A stretch of 64,000 bases of DNA from Paracoccaceae bacterium (GCA_014762635.1 JABURR010000068.1:1-64000); one strand, 5' to 3'. Shown: positions 35,459 through 44,733, counted from the stretch's first letter. Program-made: numbers and translations. The notes: generated by a model not told the origin, from the letters alone.

Positions 35459-36730
35459 TCAAATGCCTGTGCTTGGGATCGTCTGCGGCGCGTTGTTCAG
35501 CTGTGTCATGGCGAACCCGGCAGTGGCCTTGTATTTGGCCATGAACTCCTGCCGCTCCGATGCGGGGATGACGTCGTCGATATTGTCAAAGGTGCCGCCA
35601 CATCGTTCATCCAAGAGATTGAGCAGACCGAATGGGCCCGCACCGCGGTTGCGGAGCACAACTTCCGAAATGGGGCCGCAAAGTTCGGCGTCATAGTGGG
35701 CAAGCGCCTCGGGCGTAGCTCCGTGCTTCAGCATCTTCGCGCCCAGAATCCGTGCATCGACAATCGCCTGGCTGGCACCGTTGGAACCGGTGGGATACAT
35801 AGCATGGGCCGCATCGCCGATCAGGGCTACCGGACCATCAACCCATGTCCCGATCGGATCGCGGTCGATCATCGGATTTTCATAGGCACAGTCAGCCTTG
35901 CCAAGCATTTCGGGAACATCCAGCCATGCGTACCGGAATGCATCGAAGTGATGGATGAATTCCGACAAGGGCACTTCGCGGAACCAGCTGTCAGATTGCC
36001 AGCCGTTGTTGCTGTCCATCGTCACCTCTGCGATCCAGTTGATCAGGGCCATCCCATCAGGATCAGGGGCAGAGATCGGGTAGATCACCATCCTGTGCCG
36101 GTGCGTGCCCAGACCGATAAAGGATGATCCGGTTCGCAGCGGCTTTGCGCGCACCGTGCCGCGCCACATCACGGCTCCGCCCCAGTGGATGGGGGGTTGG
36201 TCAGGGTGCATCGTTGCGCGGACGCACGAGTGGATGCCATCGGCGCCGATCAGCAGGCGTGCCTTCAAGACCGAAGCTTCGCCATCAGGGCCTGTCCGGA
36301 TCTGCACATCCACATGGTCGCCGTTGCGCTCGTATCCCGTCACCCGGGTGCCAAGCCGCACAGCGTCAGGTCCCAAGCGCTCAATCACTTTGCGATAGAG
36401 CAGCATATGCAGAGCGCCCCTATGCACTGCGTATTGCGGCCAACGATAGCCAGCCTCAAGCCCGCGGGGTTCGGCATAGACCTCTTTTCCGTTCAGACCT
36501 ACCAAGGCCCATTCGCGGGCCGAGACTCCGACGCCGTCGAGGTCTGCGGCCGTGATACCAAGATCATAAAGCTCGCGCACCGCGTTGGGCTGAATGTTGA
36601 TCCCGACACCCAAGGGTTTCATCTGGCGCGCAGACTCCAGAATGCGGCACGGCACGCCAATTTGATGCAGCGTCAGCGCTTGGGCAAGGCCCGCAATGCC
36701 GCCACCGGCGATGATGACAAGGTCAGTCAT
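35459..36730 (-). CDS. FAD-dependent aromatic monooxygenase, PhzS/salicylate-hydroxylase type
   Basis: A 423-residue class A flavin monooxygenase. FAD-binding AGGGIAGLAQALTLHQIG near the N-terminus, the ADGIHSCVR (DG) motif, and GDAAHAMYPTGSNGASQAI (GD motif) are intact. KPLGVGINIQPNAVRELYDLG and REWALVGLNGKEVYAEPRG mark the PhzS-like branch. It would hydroxylate an aromatic ring with NAD(P)H and O2. In this cluster the likely substrate is the benzoate-level product of side-chain shortening, which is inference. It overlaps the decayed acyl-CoA dehydrogenase upstream by four bases. Confidence 0.8.
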   Translation of the reverse strand: MTDLVIIAGGGIAGLAQALTLHQIGVPCRILESARQMKPLGVGINIQPNAVRELYDLGITAADLDGVGVSAREWALVGLNGKEVYAEPRGLEAGYRWPQYAVHRGALHMLLYRKVIERLGPDAVRLGTRVTGYERNGDHVDVQIRTGPDGEASVLKARLLIGADGIHSCVRATMHPDQPPIHWGGAVMWRGTVRAKPLRTGSSFIGLGTHRHRMVIYPISAPDPDGMALINWIAEVTMDSNNGWQSDSWFREVPLSEFIHHFDAFRYAWLDVPEMLGKADCAYENPMIDRDPIGTWVDGPVALIGDAAHAMYPTGSNGASQAIVDARILGAKMLKHGATPEALAHYDAELCGPISEVVLRNRGAGPFGLLNLLDERCGGTFDNIDDVIPASERQEFMAKYKATAGFAMTQLNNAPQTIPSTGI

Positions 36731-37342
36731 AGGGAATCCTTTCCGTCCGAAACGCGCGTCGCCAGGGCCTCTAGCCTAGTTGTGTCACTGCGTTGATCGG
36801 CAATACGACACAGCTTGTGCCAACTGACATTGGGAAAGAGGGCGACAGAGGCGGTGTAGAAACGATGGGCTAGCGGGGTGGCATCACCCATGCGGGGCAG
36901 TGTTTCCCGCAGGGCGCGCCATTTGTCCAGCAAGGTGAGATCACTCCAACCATCGGCAAGCCGCATCACCAGTTCGTCGATGGCATCGGAACCAGCGCCC
37001 CGCCGCAATCCAAGGGTTGCAAGACCGTTGGCATGGATTCCAGTCGCGCCCTCGTAAATTGCGCAGGTGCGCGCATGGCGCCAGATTTGTTCCATCCCGC
37101 ATTCCCTCAAATAGCCGCAGCCACCCGTGATCTGTATCTCCGGATCAGCGGTACGGGGACCTGTCTCGGAGCCATAGACTTTGACGGCTTCCTCGTCCCA
37201 ATCGTCCAAGCGCGGAGCATCCGCAACATGGGCGAGTGAACACGGGATATCGCCGGTAGGCCCGTTGAAAGGGATCATGGTCAGCCCAGAAATCCCGCGA
37301 AAGTTTTCCGGAGTTGAAGAAGAGGTCAGTGCCATTTGTCAT
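36727..37342 (-). pseudogene. Acyl-CoA dehydrogenase remnant
   Basis: The frame 36727-37335 keeps only the C-terminal part of an acyl-CoA dehydrogenase (AVKVYGSETGPRTADPEIQI, TGGCGYLRECGMEQIWRHAR, the arginine/FAD-contact region, and IYEGATGIHANGLATLG). The N-terminal, middle and catalytic-base domains, some 350-400 residues, are missing. From 37342 a second frame reads MTNGTDLFFNSGKLSRDFWA before shifting, so an internal deletion plus frame change is likely. An intact enzyme would have introduced a double bond into saturated phenylpropanoid-CoAs. Confidence 0.65.
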
Positions 37343-37360
37343 GCACAGTCCTGTCTGCGT

Positions 37361-38245
37361 TTAGGTTTCACCCAGAACTCGCAGGGCGTTTTCCTTTAAA
37401 ATCAAAGGACGCACCTCGTCCTTGAATGGGGCCTTCTCAAAGTCAGCAAGCCAGCGGTCCGGCGTGATTGCCGGCCAGTCGGAACCGAAGAGCATCTTTT
37501 TCTTCAGGATCGAATTGGCATAGCGGACAAAAGTCTCGGGAAAGTATTTCGGGCTCCAGCCGGACATGTCGTAGTAGACATTGGGTTTATGCTGGGCGAC
37601 GGCGAGACCCTCTTCGGTCCACGGGAAGCTCGGGTGAGCCAAAATGATGGGCATATCTGGAAAATCGACAGCGACATCGTCGAGGTGCATCGGGTTCGAA
37701 TACTTCAGCCGCATCCCCATGCCGCCGCGCATGCCAGAGCCGACCCCGGTCTGGCCGGTGTGGAAAAGCGTGATCGCCCCTTCCTCTGCACAGGCCTCAA
37801 GCACCGTGTAGCAGGCCTCGCGGTCATTGGGGAAGAAACCCTGCATCGTGGGATGGAATTTGAAACCGCGCACACCGAACTCACGCACCATCCGACGCAC
37901 TTCACGCGCACCAGCTTTGCCTTTGTGCGGATCAATCGAGGCAAAAGGGATCAGGATGTCGTCATTTTCGGCGCAGACTTGGGCGACCTCTTCATTTGAG
38001 TAGCGCTTGAAGCCCGTTTCGCGCTCGGCATCGACCGGAAAGATGACGGCGGCAATGTTGCGCTCGCGATAGTAATTGGCTGTGTCCTGAACCGTTGGCA
38101 GCATTCCTTCGGCCCCGGCGGGATTCTTGAAATACGCCGCCATGCCGGCCTGAAACTCGTTGTACCCGTCATCACGCCCGTGGTTGCAGGGCTCTTCCGC
38201 GTGAGTATGGAAATCAATGGCCTTGACGGCGCTGAAATCGACCAT
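37361..38245 (-). CDS. Amidohydrolase-2 family protein, candidate aryl beta-ketoacyl-CoA hydrolase (CouO/PhdC-like)
   Basis: A 294-residue metal-dependent hydrolase with the TIM-barrel motifs HxH (DFHTHAEEP), FKFHPT, ILAHPSFPW and FGSDWP. In the beta-oxidation-like hydroxycinnamate routes of Rhodococcus and Corynebacterium an amidohydrolase-fold enzyme (CouO, PhdC) cleaves 4-hydroxyphenyl-beta-ketoacyl-CoA. The presence of CoA ligase, crotonase and SDR partners in this cluster makes that role the best guess. Alternatives include decarboxylases of the same fold. It is divergent from the crotonase gene. Confidence 0.65.
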   Translation of the reverse strand: MVDFSAVKAIDFHTHAEEPCNHGRDDGYNEFQAGMAAYFKNPAGAEGMLPTVQDTANYYRERNIAAVIFPVDAERETGFKRYSNEEVAQVCAENDDILIPFASIDPHKGKAGAREVRRMVREFGVRGFKFHPTMQGFFPNDREACYTVLEACAEEGAITLFHTGQTGVGSGMRGGMGMRLKYSNPMHLDDVAVDFPDMPIILAHPSFPWTEEGLAVAQHKPNVYYDMSGWSPKYFPETFVRYANSILKKKMLFGSDWPAITPDRWLADFEKAPFKDEVRPLILKENALRVLGET

Positions 38246-38284
38246 GGTGATCCTCCCTCTAAAAAATCGCTATACAGAAGAACC

Positions 38285-38299
38285 GTTACACAGTAAAAC
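38285..38299. promoter_or_regulatory. Weak operator-like site between amidohydrolase and crotonase
   Basis: GTTAC-ACA-GTAAAAC followed by AATTTTG. It partly resembles the GTTTACC...AATTTTG...GGTAAAC site at 45233 and lies in the shared divergent promoter region, so it may be a second MarR site. Confidence 0.3.
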
Positions 38300-38328
38300 A
38301 ATTTTGCAACGAGGAGGCGCAGCGCAGA

Positions 38329-39111
38329 ATGCCCGACGGAACCGCTCCGACGAAAGTGATCCGCACTGATATCGTTGATGATATCGCGACTATCACATTT
38401 GACCGGCCGGAAAAGCGCAACGCGATGAATGATCAGCTGATCGATGAGCTCGACAGCTTTTTTTCTGCACCGCCCAAAGGCGTGAATGCGGTCATCCTGC
38501 GGGGCGAAGGCGGGCATTTTTGTGCAGGCCTGGATCTGGCCGAGCATGAACACCGCGAACCTATCGAGGGCGTTCATCACTCGCGAAACTGGCACCGTGT
38601 ATCCGAACTGATCGAATTCGGTGGATTGCCGGTAATTTCAGTCCTGACCGGTGCGGTTATCGGCGGGGGGCTCGAAATCGCGACCTCAACCCATGTGCGC
38701 ATTGCCGAACCCTCGGTCCGCTTTCAACTGCCTGAAGGGCGGCGCGGTATCTTTGTCGGTGGCGGCGCCACAGTGCGGATCGGTCGTTTGATGGGTGCGG
38801 ATCGCATGCGTGAGATGATGCTGACCGGTCGCAACTACGGTGCCGAAGAAGGCCTGCGATTGGGCCTTGCCCATTATGCCGTGGCCGAGGGCGAGGGCTA
38901 CGCGTTGGCCCAGAAACTTGCGCGGCGCATCGCCGACAACGCACCTTTCTCGAATTATCTCATGATCAACGCGATTTCGCGTATTGGCGATATGTCCCGA
39001 TCTGATGGGCTCTTCGCTGAAAGCCTTGCTGCGGCAATGTCGCAGACATCTGACGGCGCCAAGGAGGGGCTCCGTGCATTCTTGGAGAAACGGGAGCCAA
39101 AGTTCCGCTGA
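38329..39111 (+). CDS. Crotonase-family enoyl-CoA hydratase, CouM-like
   Basis: A 260-residue crotonase. N-terminal ITFDRPEKRNAMND, oxyanion-hole RGEGGHFCAGLDLAE and GAVIGGGLEIATSTHVRIAE, and the PEGRRGIFVGGGATVR segment with a candidate catalytic glutamate are intact. In the presumed pathway it hydrates the aryl-enoyl-CoA made by the CoA ligase to the beta-hydroxy thioester. It could instead be a hydratase-lyase of feruloyl-CoA type, but the partner SDR and amidohydrolase favour hydration only. First gene of the plus-strand TRAP operon. Confidence 0.75.
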   Translation: MPDGTAPTKVIRTDIVDDIATITFDRPEKRNAMNDQLIDELDSFFSAPPKGVNAVILRGEGGHFCAGLDLAEHEHREPIEGVHHSRNWHRVSELIEFGGLPVISVLTGAVIGGGLEIATSTHVRIAEPSVRFQLPEGRRGIFVGGGATVRIGRLMGADRMREMMLTGRNYGAEEGLRLGLAHYAVAEGEGYALAQKLARRIADNAPFSNYLMINAISRIGDMSRSDGLFAESLAAAMSQTSDGAKEGLRAFLEKREPKFR

Positions 39112-39165
39112 CCCTGTTTTATGTAACAAGAACAATCGAAATCATGGACACTAGGGAGGTTACTC

Positions 39166-40200
39166 ATGAAAAGAAGAGAGTTTATCCAGACCACAGTCGG
39201 CGCTGCTGCCGTTCTGGCGGCACCGACTGTCGCACGCGCGCAGGAAATCACACTGCGCCTGCATCAGTTCCTGCCTCCGCCGGCGCCCGTACCGGCAATG
39301 ATCCTGAAGCCTTGGGGTCGACAGGTTGAAGAAGCTACCGGTGGCCGCATCAAGATCGAGCATTTTGACGCCATGTCGCTTGGTGGCCGCCCGCCGGAGC
39401 TGATGGACCAGGCGCGCGACGGTGTCGTCGATCTGTCGATGACCGTTGTAGGTTATACTCCGGGCCGCTTCCCTCGCACCGAAGTATTCGAGCTGCCGTT
39501 CATGATGACCAACCCGGTTGCTACGGCAAAAGCCTACTGGGAGATGGTCGCCAATGATTTCCAGAACAATGAGTACTCTGACGTCAAGGTTCTGGGGGCC
39601 TGGGTTCACGGCCCCGGCGTGATCCACACACAAGAGGGCGTGAACAGCCTTGAAGATATGCAGGGGCTGACGCTGCGCGGTCCGACGCGCATCATCAACG
39701 ACCTGTTGTCCGAATTGGGCGCGGAGCCCGTCGGCATGCCATTGCCAGCGATCCCTGAAGCGATCTCGAAAGGTGTTGTGAAAGGCACCGTGATCCCATG
39801 GGAAGTAACAACTGCCATCCGTCTGTCCGAATTGGTCGACCACCACACCGAATTCTCGGGGGATGCATCGCTTTATACCGCTGCCATCGTTCTGGTAATG
39901 AACAAGGCCAAGTACGAGGCGCTGCCCGATGACGTGCGTGCAATCCTCGATGCCGAGTCCGGCGCAAAGCTGTCGGCCTTCGCTTCACAGGTCATGTGGG
40001 ACATGGACGCACCTGCACGCCAGATCGCGGTTGACGCAGGCAACCAGATCACGACGCTTGACCAGGCCGAGGTCGAGCGCTGGAAAGCGGCCTCGGAACC
40101 CGTCGTCGAGCGTTGGATAGCTGACATGGCAGACAAGGGCATCGATGGCGCGGCCCTCATCGAAGAGGCCAAGGCCCTGATCGCCAAGCACGGCGGTTAA
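39166..40200 (+). CDS. TRAP transporter substrate-binding protein
   Basis: A 344-residue DctP-type periplasmic binding protein with a twin-arginine-like signal (MKRREFIQTTVGAAAVLAAP, cleaved near ARAQ). The conserved arginine of TRAP receptors lies in LTLRGPTRIINDLL, and PLPAIPEAISKGVVKG follows. Its genomic pairing with hydroxycinnamate-type genes parallels TarP/CouP receptors for aromatic acids in Rhodopseudomonas, so an aryl-propenoate ligand is plausible. AGGGAGGTTACTC precedes the ATG. Confidence 0.85.
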   Translation: MKRREFIQTTVGAAAVLAAPTVARAQEITLRLHQFLPPPAPVPAMILKPWGRQVEEATGGRIKIEHFDAMSLGGRPPELMDQARDGVVDLSMTVVGYTPGRFPRTEVFELPFMMTNPVATAKAYWEMVANDFQNNEYSDVKVLGAWVHGPGVIHTQEGVNSLEDMQGLTLRGPTRIINDLLSELGAEPVGMPLPAIPEAISKGVVKGTVIPWEVTTAIRLSELVDHHTEFSGDASLYTAAIVLVMNKAKYEALPDDVRAILDAESGAKLSAFASQVMWDMDAPARQIAVDAGNQITTLDQAEVERWKAASEPVVERWIADMADKGIDGAALIEEAKALIAKHGG

Positions 40201-40221
40201 GATCTGATGGCAAGACCGGAA

Positions 40222-40249
40222 AAGAGAGGCGGGAACACCCGCCTCTCTT
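40222..40249 (+). promoter_or_regulatory. Intercistronic hairpin between dctP- and dctQ-type genes
   Basis: A perfect 12-bp stem AAGAGAGGCGGG / CCCGCCTCTCTT with loop AACA and no T-run. Such hairpins stabilise the 5' mRNA and partly stop transcription, giving more binding protein than membrane subunits. Confidence 0.55.
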
Positions 40250-40271
40250 ATCTGTCGGGGAGTAGGCAGGT

Positions 40272-40784
40272 ATGTATGCGCATCTCAGTCGCATCGTTGA
40301 ATGGATTGCAATTGCCCTCGCGCTTGTCGGCGGGGCGGTTCTACTGGTCATCGTCGCGCTGACCAGCCTCTCTATCATCGGGCGGGCCCTTGTCCCGCTG
40401 GATATCGGCGTCGGTCCGATCCGAGGCATCTACGACATGACCGAAATCGGCATGGCGACCGCGATTTTCGGATTTCTTCCTTGGGCACAGTTCAAAGAGG
40501 CCCACGCCAGGGTCGATCTGCTTGAACCTGTCATGCCGCGCACTCTGGACCGGCTGCTGGACCTTGTTTTCAATATCGGGATGTTTGTTGTGGCCACGAT
40601 CGGAACGTGGCGCCTCTACCTGGGGATGCTCGACAAACATGCCTACGGCGAAACCACGTTGATCGCGCAGATCCCCGTCTGGCAGGGCTATGCCGCTGCC
40701 ATGATCGGCGGCGCGGGTTTTGTTATCGTTTCCGCCTTCTGCATCTTCAGAGCAACACGGCGGCTTGCCGGATTGCCAGTATAG
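40272..40784 (+). CDS. TRAP transporter small membrane subunit (DctQ)
   Basis: A 170-residue protein with four hydrophobic segments, matching DctQ length and pattern (IYDMTEIGMATAIFGFLPWA then HARVDLLEP). It bridges receptor and large permease. The next subunit starts 10 bases after its stop. Confidence 0.85.
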   Translation: MYAHLSRIVEWIAIALALVGGAVLLVIVALTSLSIIGRALVPLDIGVGPIRGIYDMTEIGMATAIFGFLPWAQFKEAHARVDLLEPVMPRTLDRLLDLVFNIGMFVVATIGTWRLYLGMLDKHAYGETTLIAQIPVWQGYAAAMIGGAGFVIVSAFCIFRATRRLAGLPV

Positions 40785-40794
40785 GATCCGTTTC

Positions 40795-42123
40795 ATGACC
40801 AATATCGAACTGGCCCTTTGGTCCTTTCCGGTCCTGCTGATCCTTGTCTTTCTGCGTGCGCCGATTGCACTGGCGATGATTTCCGTTGGTGTCGGCGGAA
40901 CCTGGCTGGTAATCGGCAACCCGATGATGTCCCTTAATCAGTTGAAGACGCTGACTTATGGCACATTTTCGAACTACTCCTTCTCGATCATTCCGCTGTT
41001 CCTGCTGATGGGCCAGTTCGCGACGCTGTCGGGCATGTCTGCCGCTCTTTTCCGCGCTGCAGAAAGCTTCCTGGGACATCGCAAAGGCGGTGTCGCAATG
41101 TCCGCCATCGGTGCCTGTGCGGGCTTTGGCGCGATCTGTGGATCGTCCCTCGCTACTGCCGCGACCATGGGGCAGGTCGCCTTGCCGGAGTTGCGGCGTT
41201 ACGGATACCCCGGGTCCCTTTCGACCGGTGCGCTGGCAGCTGGCGGCACCTTGGGCATTCTGATCCCGCCCTCGGTCATCCTGGTGATCTATGCGATCCT
41301 TGCCGAACAGAACATCGAAAAGCTTTTCGTGGCCGCACTGATCCCCGGCATTCTGGCTGCAGCGGGATATATGATTGCAATATCCATCTGGGTGCGTGTC
41401 TCGCCCAATAGTGCTGCCGTGAAAGACCGCGTGCCGTGGAGCGAACGGATGGTGGCCCTCGGGAGTGTCTGGCCCGTCGTGACGATCTTCATCGTTGTGG
41501 TGGGCGGTATCTATGCCGGTATCTTCACGCCGACCGAGGCCGCGGCCGTTGGCGCGGCTGGCACAGGTATCGCGGCATTTGCCTCGGGTGAAATGACATG
41601 GGGTCGGTTGAAAACCGCGATACTGTCGACCGCTGCGGCCTCTGGCATGATCTTCCTGATCATTCTTGGCGCGGGCATCTACAACAACTTTCTGTCGCTG
41701 ACGCAGCTGCCACAAATGGCATCTTCCTGGGTGGGAGATCAAGGCTTCTCGCCGTGGTTTGTGCTGACGATCGTCCTGCTGATGTACCTTGTCTTCGGCT
41801 GTGTGATGGATAGCCTTTCGATGATCCTGCTGACCGTTCCGATTATCTTCCCGATCATGGAAGCGCTGGATTTCGGCATGAGTGCCACCGACTTTGGCCT
41901 TTGGTTCGGGATTCTAGTGCTGATCGTGGTTGAGGTCGGTTTGATCACGCCTCCGGTAGGCATGAACCTTTTCATCATCAATTCGATGGCGCGGGATATC
42001 CCGATCAGTCAGACCTACAAAGGTGCTTTGCCCTTCGTGATCACTGACATGATCCGCGTGGCAATCCTGACACTGTTTCCTGCCATTACGCTTTGGCTGG
42101 TCTGGGTGATCGACGCTCTATGA
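40795..42123 (+). CDS. TRAP transporter large permease subunit (DctM)
   Basis: A 442-residue protein with about twelve hydrophobic segments. It carries DctM signatures (IPLFLLMGQFATLSGMSAAL, IGACAGFGAICGSSLATAAT, GTLGILIPPSVILVIYAILAEQ, GIFTPTEAAAVGA, LITPPVGMNLFIINSMA). It moves the substrate with a sodium gradient. Start ATG 40795 follows AGGATCC. It converges with the CoA-ligase gene. Confidence 0.9.
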   Translation: MTNIELALWSFPVLLILVFLRAPIALAMISVGVGGTWLVIGNPMMSLNQLKTLTYGTFSNYSFSIIPLFLLMGQFATLSGMSAALFRAAESFLGHRKGGVAMSAIGACAGFGAICGSSLATAATMGQVALPELRRYGYPGSLSTGALAAGGTLGILIPPSVILVIYAILAEQNIEKLFVAALIPGILAAAGYMIAISIWVRVSPNSAAVKDRVPWSERMVALGSVWPVVTIFIVVVGGIYAGIFTPTEAAAVGAAGTGIAAFASGEMTWGRLKTAILSTAAASGMIFLIILGAGIYNNFLSLTQLPQMASSWVGDQGFSPWFVLTIVLLMYLVFGCVMDSLSMILLTVPIIFPIMEALDFGMSATDFGLWFGILVLIVVEVGLITPPVGMNLFIINSMARDIPISQTYKGALPFVITDMIRVAILTLFPAITLWLVWVIDAL

Positions 42124-42176
42124 CGAGACGTCGGACTCTGCTCCAGACCGCTTGAGTGACATTACCGCCCAATAGT

Positions 42177-43949
42177 CTAGGCTAGGATGATGTCCGCTTG
42201 CCCCCTGTACATTGCGGCAATCAGTTGGGCGTGGTTCTTGCGCATCGCTCGCTGGTTCAGAGAACCTTTCTCAGTGATCTCGCCCATATCAAATCGGGGT
42301 TCTTCGGTCAGGACAACGGCGCGTTTCACCCGGCTGGCAGAGCCGGTCCCCTTTGCAGCGGCCTCCGTCAACTTTTGCGAAAGCGCTGCATTCAATTCTT
42401 CAGGAGACATCTTCCTCGCCCTGTCCGCAAGGAAGAGCAATGCCCCCACTTCGCCTTCGTCTTCACCGGTGATCACCGCATCGCGGATCAGCCCGTCCAT
42501 TGCATCAACCAGCGAAGCGCGTACCGCGCCAACCGCGACCCAAGTCCCGGTCGTCAGCTTGAAGTTCTCGGCCACCCGACCGTCGAAGAAGAAGCCCTTG
42601 CTCAGGTCATTTGGGTCGGCTGGGCGAAGCGCGTCTCCCATACAATAATAGCCCTCTTCGTCGAAGGCCTCGGCAGTCTTTGCTGGGTCACCATAGTAGC
42701 CCGGTGTGATACTGGGACCCTTCAGCCGCAATTCCAGCTTGCCGCCATTGGGCACCAGCTTGAGAGACAGGCCCGCCGCCGGAACACCGACGTTGCCCGC
42801 AAATTCCTGCACCTTGGTGCAGGATAGCGCGAATGGGGCGGTCTCGGTCGCGCCCAGACTAGTGGACAGCAGGACTTCGCGCCCCGTGGTCTTTCTGGCG
42901 ATCGCGCGCAGGCGGTCCCATGTATGCTGGGCCATCCCCGCACCGGCGTAGAACATCATGCCCAGCTCGCTGAAAAACGTCTTGGCCAGCTTCGGATCAT
43001 CTTCCAGCGCGGCAACAAGGCTGTCCCATCCGACCGGCACGTTGAAATACCAGGTGCAGGCAATTTCGCGAAGGTTGCGGAGGGTTTCGTCCAGCTTGCC
43101 GGGCGCCGGTTTGCCGTCGTCGATGTAATAGGTGCCGCCATTGGTCATCACCAGATAGAACACCTTGTTCCCCGCAGCGGTATGGTTCCATGGTGCCCAG
43201 TCCAGCACGACCGGAGGACGCTTTTCCAGAAACCGGTAGCAATCACGTACCATCGCTTGCATGGCGCAGATCATTTCGTTTGTGTTGATCACCGCTTTTG
43301 GAGATCCGGTCGAGCCGGAGGTGAAGAGGTATTTGACCACCGTTTCGCCAGTGACATCCTTTCGGGCCGCGGCCCCCTTGTTTGCATCGCCCTTGGTCAG
43401 TGCCTCAAAGGTGGTACCACCCTGTCCATCTTGCGTGATCACACCCAAGTCCAGTTGGGAAATGGCTGCAATCGCTGGGGCGAAGGCGGCACCATCCTCC
43501 GCATAGACCGCCCCCGGCTTCAGAAGCCGTGCGATGTCTTTTAGCTTGGCATGATCTTTGGAAACCAGCGAATAGGCAGGACTGACCGGCGCATAAGGAA
43601 TGCCCACATAGAAGCAGGCCGCACCCAACAGGGCATGTTCAAGCGAGTTCCCCGAAAGGATCAGCAAAGGGCGATCCGGCCCCAGTCCCATGTCCAGCAG
43701 GCTGGCCCCGATGCGGCGCGCCATATCGCGTGCGTCACCATAGGAGATCTTGCGCCAGTCGCCGCCATCCTGCCGGCGGGCGATCCAAGGCTGCTGAGGC
43801 GAGGCATCCGCCCATTTATCGAGATAGTCCGCCAGCGTGGGTAAATGCGCAGGCAGGGGCGCTGTCTGCTCCATGATGATTGTACCGTCTTCGCGGGTTA
43901 CAATATCGAAGGTCGGTGCCCAAAAATCCGTCGGATCAAGTGCGCTCAT
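42177..43949 (-). CDS. Feruloyl-CoA synthase-like CoA ligase (CouL-like role)
   Basis: A 590-residue AMP-forming ligase of the feruloyl-CoA synthase branch: ACFYVGIPYAPVSPAYSLVS, P-loop YLFTSGSTGSPKAVINTN, WAPWNHTAAGNKVFYL, SLGATETAP and GDALRPADP. Unlike the acyl-CoA synthetase at 21.4 kb it ends without the usual PRTxxGKI lysine. Instead it has EITEKGSLNQRAMRKNHAQL, which is normal for this branch. It would activate a hydroxycinnamate with ATP and CoA. The SDR and MarR genes are upstream on the same strand. Confidence 0.8.
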   Translation of the reverse strand: MSALDPTDFWAPTFDIVTREDGTIIMEQTAPLPAHLPTLADYLDKWADASPQQPWIARRQDGGDWRKISYGDARDMARRIGASLLDMGLGPDRPLLILSGNSLEHALLGAACFYVGIPYAPVSPAYSLVSKDHAKLKDIARLLKPGAVYAEDGAAFAPAIAAISQLDLGVITQDGQGGTTFEALTKGDANKGAAARKDVTGETVVKYLFTSGSTGSPKAVINTNEMICAMQAMVRDCYRFLEKRPPVVLDWAPWNHTAAGNKVFYLVMTNGGTYYIDDGKPAPGKLDETLRNLREIACTWYFNVPVGWDSLVAALEDDPKLAKTFFSELGMMFYAGAGMAQHTWDRLRAIARKTTGREVLLSTSLGATETAPFALSCTKVQEFAGNVGVPAAGLSLKLVPNGGKLELRLKGPSITPGYYGDPAKTAEAFDEEGYYCMGDALRPADPNDLSKGFFFDGRVAENFKLTTGTWVAVGAVRASLVDAMDGLIRDAVITGEDEGEVGALLFLADRARKMSPEELNAALSQKLTEAAAKGTGSASRVKRAVVLTEEPRFDMGEITEKGSLNQRAMRKNHAQLIAAMYRGQADIILA

Positions 43950-43959
43950 CGCTTGCTTC

Positions 43960-44733
43960 CTAGCGAGGCGCCATGCGAATGGCACCGTCCAATCGGATTA
44001 TTTCGCCGTTCAGCATGGGGTTTCCTGTAATCTGGCTGACCATGTCGGCGTATTCCTCGGGCTTGCCCAGCCGCGAGGGGAACGGCACCTGCGCACCCAG
44101 TGAATCCTGCACCTCTTTGGGCAACTCATGGAGCAACGGAGTCAGGAATAGACCCGGTGCGATGGTGCAGACCCGAATGCCTTTGTCCGCCAGATCGCGG
44201 GCCATTGGTAGGGTCATGCCAACAATACCACCCTTCGAAGCGGAGTAGGCGAGCTGACCTATTTGTCCGTCGAATGCCGCAACCGAGGCCGTGTTGACAA
44301 TTACGCCGCGTGTCCCGTCGTCATCGATCGGATCAGCCGCAACCATCTGCGCGGCCGCCTGACTGGCGCAGTTGAAGCTGCCCATCAGGTTGACCCGGAG
44401 AACCTTTTCAAAAAGTGCCGGATCATGCGCCTGGCCGCGCGACACCGTCTTGGCGGCTCCACCGATCCCTGCGCAATTCACCATAATACGCGGCACACCA
44501 AGTGTTTGGACAACTTCATCAATGCCAGCCGATACGGATGCGGGATCCGATACGTCGACGCGAACATATTGACCGCCTATGGTTTGGGCATGCGCGCGGC
44601 CCACATCAGTATTCAGATCAAAAATCGCAACTTTCAGCCCATCAGCGGTGAGCCGCTGTGCTGTGGCGGCCCCAAGGCCAGATGCACCACCGCTGACAAT
44701 GGCGACATGGCCAACCCAGTTCAGAAGTGTCAT
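43960..44733 (-). CDS. SDR 3-hydroxyacyl-CoA dehydrogenase (HSD10-like, CouN-like role)
   Basis: A 257-residue short-chain dehydrogenase with cofactor motif SGGASGLGAATAQRL, NCAGIGG, catalytic Ser and YSASK (Tyr, Lys). The sequence pattern (IAPGLFLTPLLHELPKEVQDSLGAQVPFPSRLG) is that of 3-hydroxyacyl-CoA dehydrogenase type II. It would oxidise the aryl beta-hydroxyacyl-CoA to the beta-keto form, the substrate of the amidohydrolase-fold protein. Its start overlaps the MarR stop (ATGA), so the two are co-translated. Confidence 0.8.
   Translation of the reverse strand: MTLLNWVGHVAIVSGGASGLGAATAQRLTADGLKVAIFDLNTDVGRAHAQTIGGQYVRVDVSDPASVSAGIDEVVQTLGVPRIMVNCAGIGGAAKTVSRGQAHDPALFEKVLRVNLMGSFNCASQAAAQMVAADPIDDDGTRGVIVNTASVAAFDGQIGQLAYSASKGGIVGMTLPMARDLADKGIRVCTIAPGLFLTPLLHELPKEVQDSLGAQVPFPSRLGKPEEYADMVSQITGNPMLNGEIIRLDGAIRMAPR

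Noticed and set aside
35235-35462. Minus-strand 75-residue frame between the exporter and the monooxygenase
   Set aside because: No ribosome site, no recognisable motif, and an odd composition; the plus-strand remnants look more protein-like.
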